A DNA stretch of 64,000 nt from Candidatus Caldilinea saccharophila (lineage in GTDB: Bacteria; Chloroflexota; Anaerolineae; Caldilineales; Caldilineaceae), in contig JADJVW010000024.1 in NCBI GenBank assembly GCA_016710365.1, forward strand, positions 1-64,000, read 5' to 3'. The position numbers and the translations under genes were made by a program. The stretch's first letter is position 1. The number at the start of each line of letters is the position of its first letter. Under the pieces are notes generated by a model. It saw nothing but the letters and a program-made list of their open reading frames with translations. It searched no databases and was not told the origin of the DNA. Positions 8,866-20,630 of this stretch are shown here, in pieces.

Positions 8866-9014
8866 CTTAGAAGCTGTTTGAAAAGCCCTACCACGAAGTC
8901 ACAAAGGGCGCAAAGAGGCACGAAGATGTCTGTGGTGGACGCTACCAGGCTCTTCTTTGTGCCCCTTGGTGCGCTTCGCTTCTTTGTGGTTTGCTTTTCA
9001 AACAGTCTCTTAGG
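8866..9014. repeat. Long imperfect palindrome, CACAAAG/CTTTGTG family
   Basis: A hairpin about 150 bases long. The outer arms are CTGTTTGAAAAGC (8874-8886) and GCTTTTCAAACAG (8993-9005). The inner arms are rich in CACAAAGGGCGCAAAG and CTTTGTG words. Relatives lie at 21386 and 36903. It sits between two convergent genes and leaves no room for another gene. Confidence 0.75.
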
Positions 9015-9018
9015 GTTG

Positions 9019-9058
9019 AGGTGACTGGCACTTCCAAAGTGCCAGTCACCTTGTTTTG
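9019..9058. terminator. Bidirectional terminator between convergent genes
   Basis: A perfect 15-bp stem (AGGTGACTGGCACTT) with a 3-base loop (CCA) is followed on the plus strand by TGTTTTGTTT. It lies one base from the stop of the acyl-CoA ligase on the minus strand and serves the lipoprotein gene on the plus strand. Its TGACTGGCACTT word resembles that of the hairpin at 8424. Confidence 0.75.
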
Positions 9059-9059
9059 T

Positions 9060-10619
<1,560 letters not shown>

Positions 10620-10882
10620 CGTTCGTCTCCTTGTATTTGTCACAAGCATCTTGAGTCAAGCGCGTTGGAGTAATGGGTGGAGAAAGGTGGGATGCAGTAT
10701 ACTCAACTCTTGTAACTCCTGCAATCGCAGGAAAAACTGGCTATGCTCAACGCTTGTTGACTTTTCCACAATATGATATAACTAAATTAGTTAACGAAAT
10801 GCTTACGTCCGCGTTGGCGATCGCCGCATCGCTTCGAACAATCGCCGCCAATAGCGTCCACCGAATAATAAGGACACCAGGC

Positions 10883-12031
10883 ATGACTGTGGTCTCGAAC
10901 AGCACCGATATCTTGGGAAATGACGGCGTCATCCACCAGAAGCGCGTGATCGTCGTGGATGATGAGTCATCCAGCCGGGAAGGATTGTGCGCTCTGCTCA
11001 CCGCCGAAGACCTTGACATTCAAGCGCTTTCGAGCGGCAAAGAATTGCTGCGGCGGATGCCGGAACTCGCGCCCGATCTGATCCTGCTCGACGTGATGAT
11101 GCCGGAAATGGATGGCTACGCTGTCTGCCGCGAGTTGAAGCAATCGGTCGCATTTCAACATATTCCAGTCATCCTGATCACGGCGCTTGACGCCGTCCAG
11201 GATCGCGTGCGCGGGCTGGAAGTGGGGGCGGACGAGTTCCTGACCAAACCCGTTTCACGCCTTGAATTGCTGGCGCGCGTGCGAACGATGCTGCGCATCA
11301 AGATGCAGTACGACCAGCTCGAACGCATGTTGGAGTTGCGTCAGGCGCTCTCGTACATGATTGTTCATGATCTGCGCAATCCTTTAGCTGCTGTCATGCT
11401 CTACCTTCAGTTGTTGAAGCGTAAGGGTGGAGTCTCCCCCGAATACATCCGTTACTTGGACATGGCAACCAGTGAAGCGCAGAAGATGAGCAGCTTTCTC
11501 GATGATATGCTGATGTTAGCGAAGATGGAGCGTGGCAAACTTTCTCTATCACGCAGCCCGCTGTATGTAGATCATCTACTGGAGCAAGTCCGGAAAAAAT
11601 TGGCGCCTTATGCGGATGCGCAAGGCATTTCGCTAGAACTCAGGACGCAGGGGCAATCCTATCCCGTGATTGCGGATGTGGCGCTCTTTCAACGCGTCGT
11701 CGAGAATCTGGTCTCGAATGCGCTCAAATTCTCTCCTCCGCAGAGCATTGTAACCATCTCCGCCGAGTATCCGCGCACCGGTTTAACGGAGACTGAGATG
11801 AGCGGCGTGCCTGCCGTTCGTCTCAGCGTGTTTGATCAAGGACGTGGCATCCCGCCAGAAGATTTTGTGCGCATGTTCGACCAATATCAGGCGGTTCATA
11901 TGAAGGAACAAGGCAAAGCCGAGCTGGGGCTGGAGCTGGCCTTTTGCCGCATGGTCGCCGAAGCGCATGGCGGTCACATGTATGCCGGCAACAACCCCGA
12001 TCGCGGCGCTGTCCTCACCATTGAGATGTAG
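10883..12031 (+). CDS. Receiver domain-histidine kinase hybrid
   Basis: A 382-residue cytoplasmic signalling protein with the receiver first and the kinase last. The receiver (about residues 18-135) has the acidic pair (VVDDES), the phosphoacceptor (LILLDVMMPEM), the conserved Thr/Ala switch (LITALD) and lysine (LTKPVS). A short helix leads to the HisKA domain, whose H-box is SYMIVHDLRNPLAAV. The ATPase domain has an N-box (ENLVSNALKFS), a G1 box (DQGRGIPPED) and a modified G2 (GLELAFCRMVAEAHGG, with Glu in place of the second Gly). This order is typical of relays in which another kinase sets the activity. The start at ATG 10883 has AGGA nine bases upstream. No partner regulator is adjacent. 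The upstream 263 bases shared with the divergent ligase gene are AT-rich but show no convincing promoter. Confidence 0.9.
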   Translation: MTVVSNSTDILGNDGVIHQKRVIVVDDESSSREGLCALLTAEDLDIQALSSGKELLRRMPELAPDLILLDVMMPEMDGYAVCRELKQSVAFQHIPVILITALDAVQDRVRGLEVGADEFLTKPVSRLELLARVRTMLRIKMQYDQLERMLELRQALSYMIVHDLRNPLAAVMLYLQLLKRKGGVSPEYIRYLDMATSEAQKMSSFLDDMLMLAKMERGKLSLSRSPLYVDHLLEQVRKKLAPYADAQGISLELRTQGQSYPVIADVALFQRVVENLVSNALKFSPPQSIVTISAEYPRTGLTETEMSGVPAVRLSVFDQGRGIPPEDFVRMFDQYQAVHMKEQGKAELGLELAFCRMVAEAHGGHMYAGNNPDRGAVLTIEM

Positions 12032-12039
12032 CCGGCGCG

Positions 12040-12829
12040 CTACTTACGGTTACGATAGCTGCGACACGCGACAATGAAACTCTCCCACAAACGCCGGTGT
12101 GCGTCGCCTAACTCGAAGATGCGTTCCGGGTGCCACTGCACGCCGATGACCCACGCGTGCGTAGCGCTTTCATACGCCTCGACCAGCCAGGCGTCAGGCT
12201 CTGCCAACGCCGCCCACCGAAAACCAGGCGCCAGCGCCGTCTGATCCAGACCTTGATGATGAAAGGTGTTGACATCGAACCTATCCGTTGCCACGATAGC
12301 GCGCAGACGGCTCTCATCCGCCACGCGCACGGCATGGAAGCGCGTGGCGCCGTCCGCGGAGAGAGCGGTGTCCGTCGAAATGTTGGATCATGGCGCCGCC
12401 AGCCGCCACATTCAACACCTGGCAGCCGCGGCAGATCGCAAAAAGCGGAAGGTTGCGCGCCAGGGCGGCCTGCGCCAGCCCGATCTCCAACTCGTCCCGC
12501 TTGACGTCGATGGTGGCTTCCTCCGCGCCATCCAGCGCCTGCTTGAAATAATGCGGTGCGACATCTCCCCCACCCGACAAAATCAGTCCATCCAGATGGT
12601 CAAGCACGGCTTCCGACAGGCGACCTTCCGTCTCTGGTGCGAAGCGATTCCCGTCCGGCAAGATCGCAGGATAGTCTGGGGTCAGGGCGACGGGCATGGC
12701 CTGGTAACTGGCTATCATCGCCAGATAGTTGCGCGCATTCTGTTGGAGCCATTCCGGGCTGCCGTGACGCGAGGTGACGCCGATCCACAAGGGGCGGCTG
12801 CTATCGTGTGAGCGTAAATTTACCGACAT
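12040..12829 (-). CDS. PuuD-like class I glutamine amidotransferase (gamma-glutamyl hydrolase, peptidase C26), one frameshift
   Basis: A protein of about 263 residues. The first part shows LILSGGGDVAPHYF and the nucleophile elbow with cysteine (FAICRGCQVLNVAAGG). The second part shows the catalytic histidine and glutamate (GVQWHPERIFE) near the C-terminus. These are the hallmarks of the PuuD/C26 family, which hydrolyses gamma-glutamyl bonds, for example gamma-glutamyl-GABA in putrescine breakdown. The two parts lie in different frames and join near 12355-12360, where removing one base from CTCTCC links GHRS to ADGATRF. A GTG at 12844 is an alternative start with closer ribosome-site spacing. 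The stop is eight bases past the end of the convergent kinase gene. No other putrescine gene is nearby, so the physiological substrate is open. Confidence 0.85.
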
Positions 12830-12980
12830 AGAGAGCGACCTCACTCCATCCTTGAAAAGAGAACTTTACGATAGAAATTGAATTAACTTTGTCCTGGCGT
12901 CTGTGTAGCAGGCGCCGCTCAGCGGTATCATACATCGGCGCGCCCCAAAGTCGAGAGCGCGACCTATCCCTGGCGAGTCT

Positions 12981-15450
<2,470 letters not shown>

Positions 15451-15451
15451 T

Positions 15452-15528
15452 GCGGCCGCCCCAAAGGGGAGGAGCGAAGTCCAGCCTGACGGAATAGTCC
15501 CCAGCCCCAGCAGATTTTGGGGCCGCGC
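15452..15528. repeat. GC-rich imperfect inverted repeat after the acylase gene
   Basis: GCGGCCGCCCCAAA (15452-15465) pairs imperfectly with TTTTGGGGCCGCGC (15515-15528), starting one base after the acylase stop. It may act in termination. No gene is seen from 15451 to 15643. Confidence 0.45.
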
Positions 15529-15596
15529 AAGAGGGGGGCTGTGATGGAGAACACACCGAGGCTGTGCCAGCCTGCATCGCGCGCTACGGCGTACTG

Positions 15597-15634
15597 CCTT
15601 ATGCTGAGAAAAGAACAATCCTTTCAGCATAAGG
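15597..15634 (+). promoter_or_regulatory. Leader hairpin ahead of the 15644 gene
   Basis: A perfect 11-bp inverted repeat, CCTTATGCTGA and TCAGCATAAGG, with a 16-base loop. The right arm ends nine bases before the ATG and overlaps the GGTGG that would serve as ribosome site. If transcribed, the hairpin could hide the site. A terminator role for the acylase gene is also possible. Confidence 0.4.
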
Positions 15635-15643
15635 TGGTAAACC

Positions 15644-15892
15644 ATGCAGCAGGAAATCACAATTGGGGAAGGCGCCATCTATGCCGCTGGGATTTGGCTG
15701 GCGCGCGTGCATTATACCTGGGCGGAAGACGGCCAGCGCATCGCCCTACGCGTTTGCGACGGGGAGCGTGACCTGTTTGCGCCTCCGATTCCTGCCAGTG
15801 AACTGCTCCTGGAACTCGCCGACGGCAGCCGCCACTGGTTTCGACCCAGCACCGGCAACCCCGTCACCGGCGCCTACCTGATCGCCTGCTGA
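15644..15892 (+). CDS. Small hypothetical protein
   Basis: An 82-residue protein I do not recognise. It reads as compact and beta-rich: an opening strand (QEITIGEGAIYAAGIWLARVHYTW), a turn with EDGQR, more strands (IALRVCDGERDLFAPP, ELLLELADGSRHWF), then RPSTGNPVTGAYLIAC. There is no signal peptide or membrane helix. The start is supported by GGTGG just upstream and by the fact that the leader hairpin ends right before it. It is flanked by the acylase and by a palindromic element, so there is no informative operon. It is probably a real small gene because its amino-acid use is balanced and protein-like, but this is a weak argument. Confidence 0.5.
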   Translation: MQQEITIGEGAIYAAGIWLARVHYTWAEDGQRIALRVCDGERDLFAPPIPASELLLELADGSRHWFRPSTGNPVTGAYLIAC

Positions 15893-15928
15893 TCCTGCAG
15901 TGGGCGTCATGCTACAAGCCCGGCAAAA

Positions 15929-16033
15929 ATAGACCACGGATGGGGCGGATTAGACGGATCGAACGGATAGGGACATATAGTTTTCGGATGCAATCTGTGA
16001 AAATCCGTCTAATCCGTCAAATCCGTGGTCTAT
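15929..16033. repeat. Interspersed palindrome, CCACGGAT/ATCCGTGG family, copy 2
   Basis: The cleanest copy. The outer arms ATAGACCACGGAT (15929-15941) and ATCCGTGGTCTAT (16021-16033) pair perfectly, and inside are GGCGGATTAGACGGAT and ATCCGTCTAATCCGTC. It ends 17 bases from the stop of the asparaginase gene on the minus strand and follows the small plus-strand gene, so it lies between convergent genes. Confidence 0.85.
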
Positions 16034-16049
16034 AGAGCAGGCGCAAGCG

Positions 16050-16529
16050 TTATGCAGCTTCAAAAACGCCCAGTTGGAGATTCTTGCGCACCTTGTCCCA
16101 CGCAAAGACCTGCCCGTTCATGGCGATATAGACGCCGTGCGGCAACAATTGCGCCGCGGCGCAGGCAAAGCCCAGGTTGAAGAGCGCGTCCGACCCTTGC
16201 ACCGCGTACGGGATCATGGCGCCGGTGAGAACAATGCGCTTGGAAAGCTCGGCCTCGCCCAGCACGCGGGCGGTGAGCGCCATCGTGTCGGTGCCGTGGA
16301 TGACGACGATCTCTGTTTCCGGCGCGGCGCGGCACGACGTAAGGATATGCTGGCGGTCGGCCTCCTGCATGTGCAGGCTGTCGATCAGTTGATTGATCTC
16401 CAATAAAATCGGCGCGGTGACGCGCGCCTGTTTGAGGATGCTCGACAAATGGCTGTCTTTGAAGGTCAGTTCGCCGCGCAATTCGTCATAATGCTTGTCG
16501 AAGGCGCCGCCCGTCGCGATGATGCGCAT
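16050..16529 (-). CDS. Short asparaginase/glutaminase-family protein (N-terminal domain only)
   Basis: A 159-residue protein with the active-site elements of type L-asparaginases. The N-terminal threonine motif is ATGGAFDK, and the second motif is IHGTDTM with Thr-Asp. KRIVLTGAMIPY and GSDALFNLGFA follow. Classical asparaginases have about 330 residues and a second domain; this protein ends after the first, as do some short members found in many genomes. Whether it hydrolyses asparagine is not known. The ATG lies three bases after the stop of the decarboxylase gene, so the two are probably translated from one message. The gene is the last in a long leftward run and is followed by a palindrome. 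Confidence 0.75.
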   Translation of the reverse strand: MRIIATGGAFDKHYDELRGELTFKDSHLSSILKQARVTAPILLEINQLIDSLHMQEADRQHILTSCRAAPETEIVVIHGTDTMALTARVLGEAELSKRIVLTGAMIPYAVQGSDALFNLGFACAAAQLLPHGVYIAMNGQVFAWDKVRKNLQLGVFEAA

Positions 16530-16532
16530 ACC

Positions 16533-17551
16533 TTAAAACAGGTGTTGGTCGATGACTTTCGCTTCATCGCCTGGTCCGCTGGTGAGCACAGCACGCACGC
16601 CGCTGAGCGATTGCAGGCGCTTCAGCAGCTCACGCTCGAAGCTCGGTTCGCAGATCAGATGGACATTGGGGCCGGCGTCGATCGTGAAATAAACGGGGAA
16701 ACCATCTTCCTCGCGCCAGCGGCGCACCGCGTGCAAGACTTCCAACGTGCCCGGCTGCCAGTAGAGCAGGCTGGGCGTGCTGGTCATCATGACCGCGTGC
16801 TGGCCAGGGCGTCTTGCTCGATCACGGCGCCCAGGCGGTTGAAATCGCGCAGCGAGAGCGCGGCGCGCACCTCTTGCAGCGCCACGTATAAACTGTCGAT
16901 CCGGCCTACGTTGAGTGGGCTGCTCAGGGCCATCGCGTGGCCGCTCTGGCTGCTGACCGGCTTCTCCACCGTGCTGATGATCGCCACGACATCGCGCAGA
17001 TTCCAATATTCGGCTGGAAAAATCTGATGCGCCGCGCTGGTTTCGTCATCGCGGCCACGCTCCCATTCGACATAGCCGCCGAAGAGACTGCGGCTGGCCG
17101 AGCCGCTGCCGCGGCGTGCAAGCGCCGAGAGCCTGGTGCGGTCAAATGACAGGTCGAGCGCGGCGCACGCGGCCACGGTCAGCGCTGCAAACGCGCTGGC
17201 CGACGACGCAATCCCTGATGCCATTGGGAAATTGTTGCGGCTGGCGACGCGTGCACGATGCCGTCGCCCCCCAGCGAGGTCGCGAATCAGGTCGAGGTGC
17301 TGACTGACCCGCTCCGCCTTTTTGCCTTCGGCGTGCGCACCATCGATCGTGACTTGATCCGTGCTGAGGGCGCCTGCGACGTCCCACTCGACGGTCGTGG
17401 TCGAATGCAACGCACCCAGCGTCATGCTGATCGAGTTGTTCAGCGGCAGATTGAGCCGCGGGTCGGCCACGCCCCAGTATTTGATAAAGGCGATATTGCT
17501 GCCGGCGCGGGCGGTGGCCTTATAAGCGGGTGCAGTCGGTGTGCGTGGCAT
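16533..17551 (-). CDS. mvaD: Mevalonate-type decarboxylase, GHMP family (one frameshift)
   Basis: About 339 residues of the GHMP-kinase-related decarboxylase family that makes isopentenyl (di)phosphate from phosphorylated mevalonate. Seen motifs are the N-terminal SNIAFIKYWG, the core LPLNNSISMTL, the glycine/serine loop MASGIASSASAFAALT, and GYVEWERG. After a frame break near 16795-16800 come MMTSTPSLLYW, YFTIDAGPNVHLI and LTSGPGDEAK. In Chloroflexota such as Roseiflexus a homologue acts on mevalonate 5-phosphate instead of the diphosphate and feeds isopentenyl phosphate kinase. This protein could be either, so the symbol is provisional. Its start overlaps the end of the 112-residue gene upstream by 32 bases, and its stop is three bases before the asparaginase gene. 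Confidence 0.85.
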
Positions 17552-17858
17552 ACGTTATGCGCTCGCGCTCCACCCATTCTTCGAAGCGGCGGATCAGGTC
17601 GTCCAACAGTTCGTCGTGCGCGGCAAAGGTGACCTCGACGCCGTCGTCGGTCTCTGCAATCTCAGCAACCCAGCCGATCCCTTCGAGGCGGCGTAGCTTC
17701 TCTTCCACCCCGCCGCCGAGACGCTTCAGGTAATTCTCCGCCTGTGCAGCCGTAACGCCCGCAAAGGCGAACGTCTCGCGCTCGTAGTTGTTGGCGCTGT
17801 TTCCTTGCTCGTAGAAGTTGTCGCGTTCGTCGCCAAACGACGATGTGCTGATCGGCAT
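17520..17858 (-). CDS. Small hypothetical acidic protein
   Basis: A 112-residue acidic protein I do not recognise. It starts with a Ser/Asn-rich stretch (MPISTSSFGDERDNFYEQG) and then has alternating helix and strand predictions: AQAENYLKRLGGGVEEKLRRL, GWVAEIAETDDGVEVTF, and a charged helix AAHDELLDDLIRRFEEWVERER. No signal peptide or membrane segment is present. The gene ends 32 bases inside the start of the mevalonate decarboxylase gene, so translational coupling is likely. The ATG at 17858 has GGATGG a few bases upstream. The function is unknown; position suggests co-expression with isoprenoid precursor synthesis. Confidence 0.6.
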   Translation of the reverse strand: MPISTSSFGDERDNFYEQGNSANNYERETFAFAGVTAAQAENYLKRLGGGVEEKLRRLEGIGWVAEIAETDDGVEVTFAAHDELLDDLIRRFEEWVERERITYATHTDCTRL

Positions 17859-17897
17859 GGTTTACCATCCTTTTCTGCCTGTAAAACAAATCTGTAG

Positions 17898-17916
17898 GTC
17901 GGGCTGCCAGCCCGAC
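17898..17916. repeat. Single GTCGGGCTGCCAGCCCGAC palindrome
   Basis: An 8-bp stem with a 3-base loop, preceded by GTAG and followed by GTAT. It matches the hairpin of the array at 5142 and lies between the 112-residue gene and the phosphodiesterase gene. The rest of 17859-17993 shows nothing further. Confidence 0.75.
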
Positions 17917-17993
17917 GTATTACCCCGGCATTCAACTACGCGGATTCATGGATCGTCAAGCAGTATATCATCGGGGAAAGCGCACCAGGCAAT

Positions 17994-19253
17994 CTATCCC
18001 ACAGAGAGCAACAGAAACGGAATTTCCATTTCCTGCGGCGTCAATCCCCCATGGTTCCCGTAATATTTTTGCTTGAAGCGGCCGTCGCCCAGCCAATAGA
18101 CGCTCTCGCCCGCGTAAGGCAACACGACCAGGTTGCCCACCCGCGCCCGGAATTGATCCGACGCCGCGGTTGTTCCAAAGTATCCCTGCTCGATCAGCGC
18201 ATCTACTCGTCGCACTTCGCCGCGCGCACCGATGAGACGCGCCAACATCGCCTGGACGTCCTCAAGGTTTTCGTCTTTGGCGTGTACGAAGAGATCGCGG
18301 CAAGAGCCGGCTGGCGCCAATATGTCGCCGCGTCGATTGGTGCGCAGCAGCGGGCGTAATTTCTCGAACGCCGGCGTCTGGTCGATGTAGAGAATTTTAC
18401 TCAGGTCGGTCTCGACCTGGCCGTGGTCGGCGATGATCATCAGCAGTGTATCGTCCAGCTTGCCGAGCAGATCGCGCGCCACCCAACGGTCGATGATCGT
18501 CAAGGTTGCGTCCAGTTCGGCGTCTGTCTGCGGCCGGTCGGGGCCGTAGAGGTGGCAGATGGCGTCGAACGCGCTAAAGTAGCCGACCACCCACACCGGT
18601 TCGCTGACGTTGTGCAGCGTCTGCGTGATGGTCGCCAACCCCTCCGGCAGCGTGAGGTAAGGGATCATGCGCGCGCTGTCCCCCATCTGTTGGGAGTATG
18701 TGGAGTTGAAGAACTCGCGCGGCTGCAACAGGTAGCTGCGCACTCCCTCTGCGGCCAGCGCTCGGCTCACTTGCCCGCTCGGCAGGATGGACTGGCCTGT
18801 GATGCCCGCTTCGCGCAACGTTTCGCGCTCCTGGTCGCCGGCAAAGGAGAAGAGCAGCGGCGCAATCATGGCGTCCATTTGCGGCTCATAGTAGAACCAC
18901 TCGTAGACGCCGTGTTGACCGACCGGAACGCCGGTGTAAAGCGTTGTCACGTGGGCGCTGGTGGTGGAAGGAAACTGGGAAGTCAGCCTGGTGACGCTGC
19001 CGGCGTTGGCAAAGCGGCGCAGCAGCGGGTGATCCTGAAAGCGCTCGAAGAAGCGCCAGCCGAAGGCATCGATAAAAAGCGTGACAACGCGGCGGAAGCG
19101 GTGACTTGACGCCTGCCAACCATCGGGATGCAAAGGCGCGTCTGGGCGACCGGTCAGCGTCTGCTGAACAAAGGCCGGGATGTCGGCAAAGCTGCCGCCG
19201 CCATAGTTCGGACGGATAAAGCCGCGGTCGACTGCAGGGTGAAGTTTGCTCAA
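17994..19253 (-). CDS. Type I phosphodiesterase / nucleotide pyrophosphatase family protein
   Basis: About 420 residues of the alkaline-phosphatase superfamily. The metal-binding aspartate lies at FIDAFG, followed by FPSTTSAHVTTLYTG, which carries the nucleophile Thr/Ser region. YFSAFDAICHLYGP supplies an Asp and His, MIIADHGQ another Asp-His pair, and the last ligand is in GNHGGLTPQE near the C-terminus. These proteins hydrolyse phosphodiesters or related bonds; the substrate is unknown. I place the start at a TTG at 19253 that overlaps the stop of the hydrolase upstream (TTGA) and has GGAG eight bases before it. An open frame continues further upstream but only inside the neighbouring gene. 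No signal peptide is seen. Confidence 0.8.
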   Translation of the reverse strand: MSKLHPAVDRGFIRPNYGGGSFADIPAFVQQTLTGRPDAPLHPDGWQASSHRFRRVVTLFIDAFGWRFFERFQDHPLLRRFANAGSVTRLTSQFPSTTSAHVTTLYTGVPVGQHGVYEWFYYEPQMDAMIAPLLFSFAGDQERETLREAGITGQSILPSGQVSRALAAEGVRSYLLQPREFFNSTYSQQMGDSARMIPYLTLPEGLATITQTLHNVSEPVWVVGYFSAFDAICHLYGPDRPQTDAELDATLTIIDRWVARDLLGKLDDTLLMIIADHGQVETDLSKILYIDQTPAFEKLRPLLRTNRRGDILAPAGSCRDLFVHAKDENLEDVQAMLARLIGARGEVRRVDALIEQGYFGTTAASDQFRARVGNLVVLPYAGESVYWLGDGRFKQKYYGNHGGLTPQEMEIPFLLLSVG

Positions 19254-20090
19254 GAGGATGCTCCAAAGAATTCCAGCAGCAGCCGATTCACTTGCGCCGG
19301 CTCTTCGTGCTGCACCCAATGGCTCGCCTCCTCCAGAAAAACCAGCCGCCCCTCATCGCAGAGATCGATGCTTGGCTGCGCCAGCGACCGCCCGACCGCG
19401 ATATCTTTGGCGCCCCAAATCATCAGCGTTGGCACGCGAATGCGACCCAACATGGCAGCCTGCGCCTGATGGCGCACCGCCGCCCGGTACCAATTGAGCA
19501 TCGCAGTGACGGCGCCGGGCTGCGACCATGCCTGGCGATACGCCATGAGGTCATCGGCGGTGAACGCCGCGCCGGCTGCTGCCCTTCAGCGTGCGCGCCA
19601 GGTTTGTGTAATTCTGCTGGCGCAAGCTCCATTCCGGCAACCACGGGAGTTGGAAGTAAAAGATGTACCAGCTTTTCTTACGCTGTGCGCTATCCTCCAG
19701 CACGGCGCGACGCATGACTGCCGGATGGGGCACGTTGAGGATCGCCAGTTTCTTGACGCGCGCCGGATAATGACCTGCCACCCACCATGCCACCGCCGCG
19801 CCCCAATCATGGCCGACCAGATAGACCTGCTCGCGCCCCGACGCCTCGATCAACCCGGCGACATCTTTTGCCAGCGCGTCGATGTGATAGGCGTCGACGC
19901 CCGCGGGTTTGTCGCTACGATTGTAGCCACGCTGATCCGGCGCCCAGACATGATAGCCCGCTGCAGCCAGCGCCGGCATCTGCTTGCGCCAGCCATACCA
20001 GAATTCAGGAAACCCATGCAGCAAAATCACCAGCGGTCCCGCATCCGGCCCCGCCATCACCACATGAAGATCGACGCCATTGGTAAACAT
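19250..20090 (-). CDS. Alpha/beta hydrolase, epoxide-hydrolase-like (one frameshift)
   Basis: About 279 residues. The first part shows the oxyanion motif (LLHGFPEFWYGWR), WAPDQRGYNRSDKP and the nucleophile elbow with aspartate (LVGHDWGAAVAWW). Asp as nucleophile and the HGFPE word fit soluble epoxide hydrolases and haloalkane dehalogenases. The lid region follows. After a frame break near 19547-19560 come the strand with the acid residue (VPTLMIWGAKDIA) and the catalytic histidine (ASHWVQHEEP). The ATG at 20090 is preceded by an eleven-unit octamer repeat whose complement carries GGGAG about ten bases upstream. The stop overlaps the TTG start of the phosphodiesterase gene, so the two are coupled. 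The natural substrate is unknown. Confidence 0.85.
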
Positions 20091-20094
20091 ACGC

Positions 20095-20182
20095 TCAATC
20101 TCCCAATCTCTCAATCTCCCAATCTCTCAATCTCCCAATCTCTCAATCTCCCAATCTCCCAATCTCTCAATCTCGCAATCTC
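20095..20182. repeat. Tandem octamer repeat (YCAATCTC), eleven units
   Basis: Eleven consecutive 8-base units alternate mainly between TCAATCTC and CCAATCTC. They fill the space between the azlD stop (20193) and the hydrolase start (20090). On the minus strand, which is the coding strand of both neighbours, the unit reads GAGATTGG/A, and its GGGAG can act as ribosome site. Related 7-base repeats lie at 57589, 59171 and 61636. Confidence 0.9.
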
Positions 20183-20192
20183 CCTCAAGAGT

Positions 20193-20513
20193 CTACCAGA
20201 GCCACCGCCAGATCAAGAAGAAACTCATGCCCAGCACGATGGTCGCCAGCAAGTTGCGCGTGCGCCACGCGATCACGCCCGACGCCACCCCCGCCACCAG
20301 ATAGGCGTTGCTGGCGCTAAGGTCGATGGCGCCGGCCGGCATGATCATCGCCGGCGCGATGATAGCCGCCAACACGGCCGGCGGGATAAACTTCAACCCG
20401 TCCAGCACGACCTGCGGCAAGGTGACGCGGCTCACCAGCGCCAGCACCGGCCAGCGCGCCAGAAAAGTCACGGCGACCATGCCCGCGACGAGGACGAGTT
20501 CACGCGATGTCAT
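20193..20513 (-). CDS. azlD: Branched-chain amino-acid exporter, small subunit AzlD
   Basis: A 106-residue membrane protein with four hydrophobic segments, the size and pattern of AzlD. Recognisable words are TFLARWPVLALVSR near the N-terminus (family members show a TxxxRxxP-like motif there), FIPPAVLAAIIAPAM and GVIAWRTRNLLATI. AzlD pairs with AzlC to export branched-chain amino acids and analogues. The azlC gene lies just upstream on the same strand, separated by a palindromic element of about 95 bases, which is unusual for a pair normally translated back to back. The branched-chain aminotransferase gene two genes further upstream fits the assigned role. Confidence 0.88.
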   Translation of the reverse strand: MTSRELVLVAGMVAVTFLARWPVLALVSRVTLPQVVLDGLKFIPPAVLAAIIAPAMIMPAGAIDLSASNAYLVAGVASGVIAWRTRNLLATIVLGMSFFLIWRWLW

Positions 20514-20529
20514 AGAATTCCCTCATGCA

Positions 20530-20624
20530 AAAATAGCACGCGGATAACGCGGATTGGGCGGATCCACGCGGATCAAAAACAAGAAAATCAGCGAGAATCT
20601 GCCAAATCCGCGTTATCAACGTGC
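20530..20624. repeat. Interspersed palindrome between azlC and azlD, GCACGCGGATAACGCGGAT type
   Basis: The arms GCACGCGGATAACGCGGATT and its imperfect complement AATCCGCGTTATCAACGTGC form a long hairpin. It ends seven bases from the azlC stop. It belongs to the same word family as the copies at 1806 and 15929, with GCGGAT in place of ACGGAT. Confidence 0.8.
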
Positions 20625-20630
20625 CATTGC

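Noticed and set aside
10757..10782. TTGACT and TATAAC ahead of the receiver-kinase gene as a promoter
   Set aside because: The spacing is 14 bases, too short for a usual promoter, and the alternative pairs match poorly.
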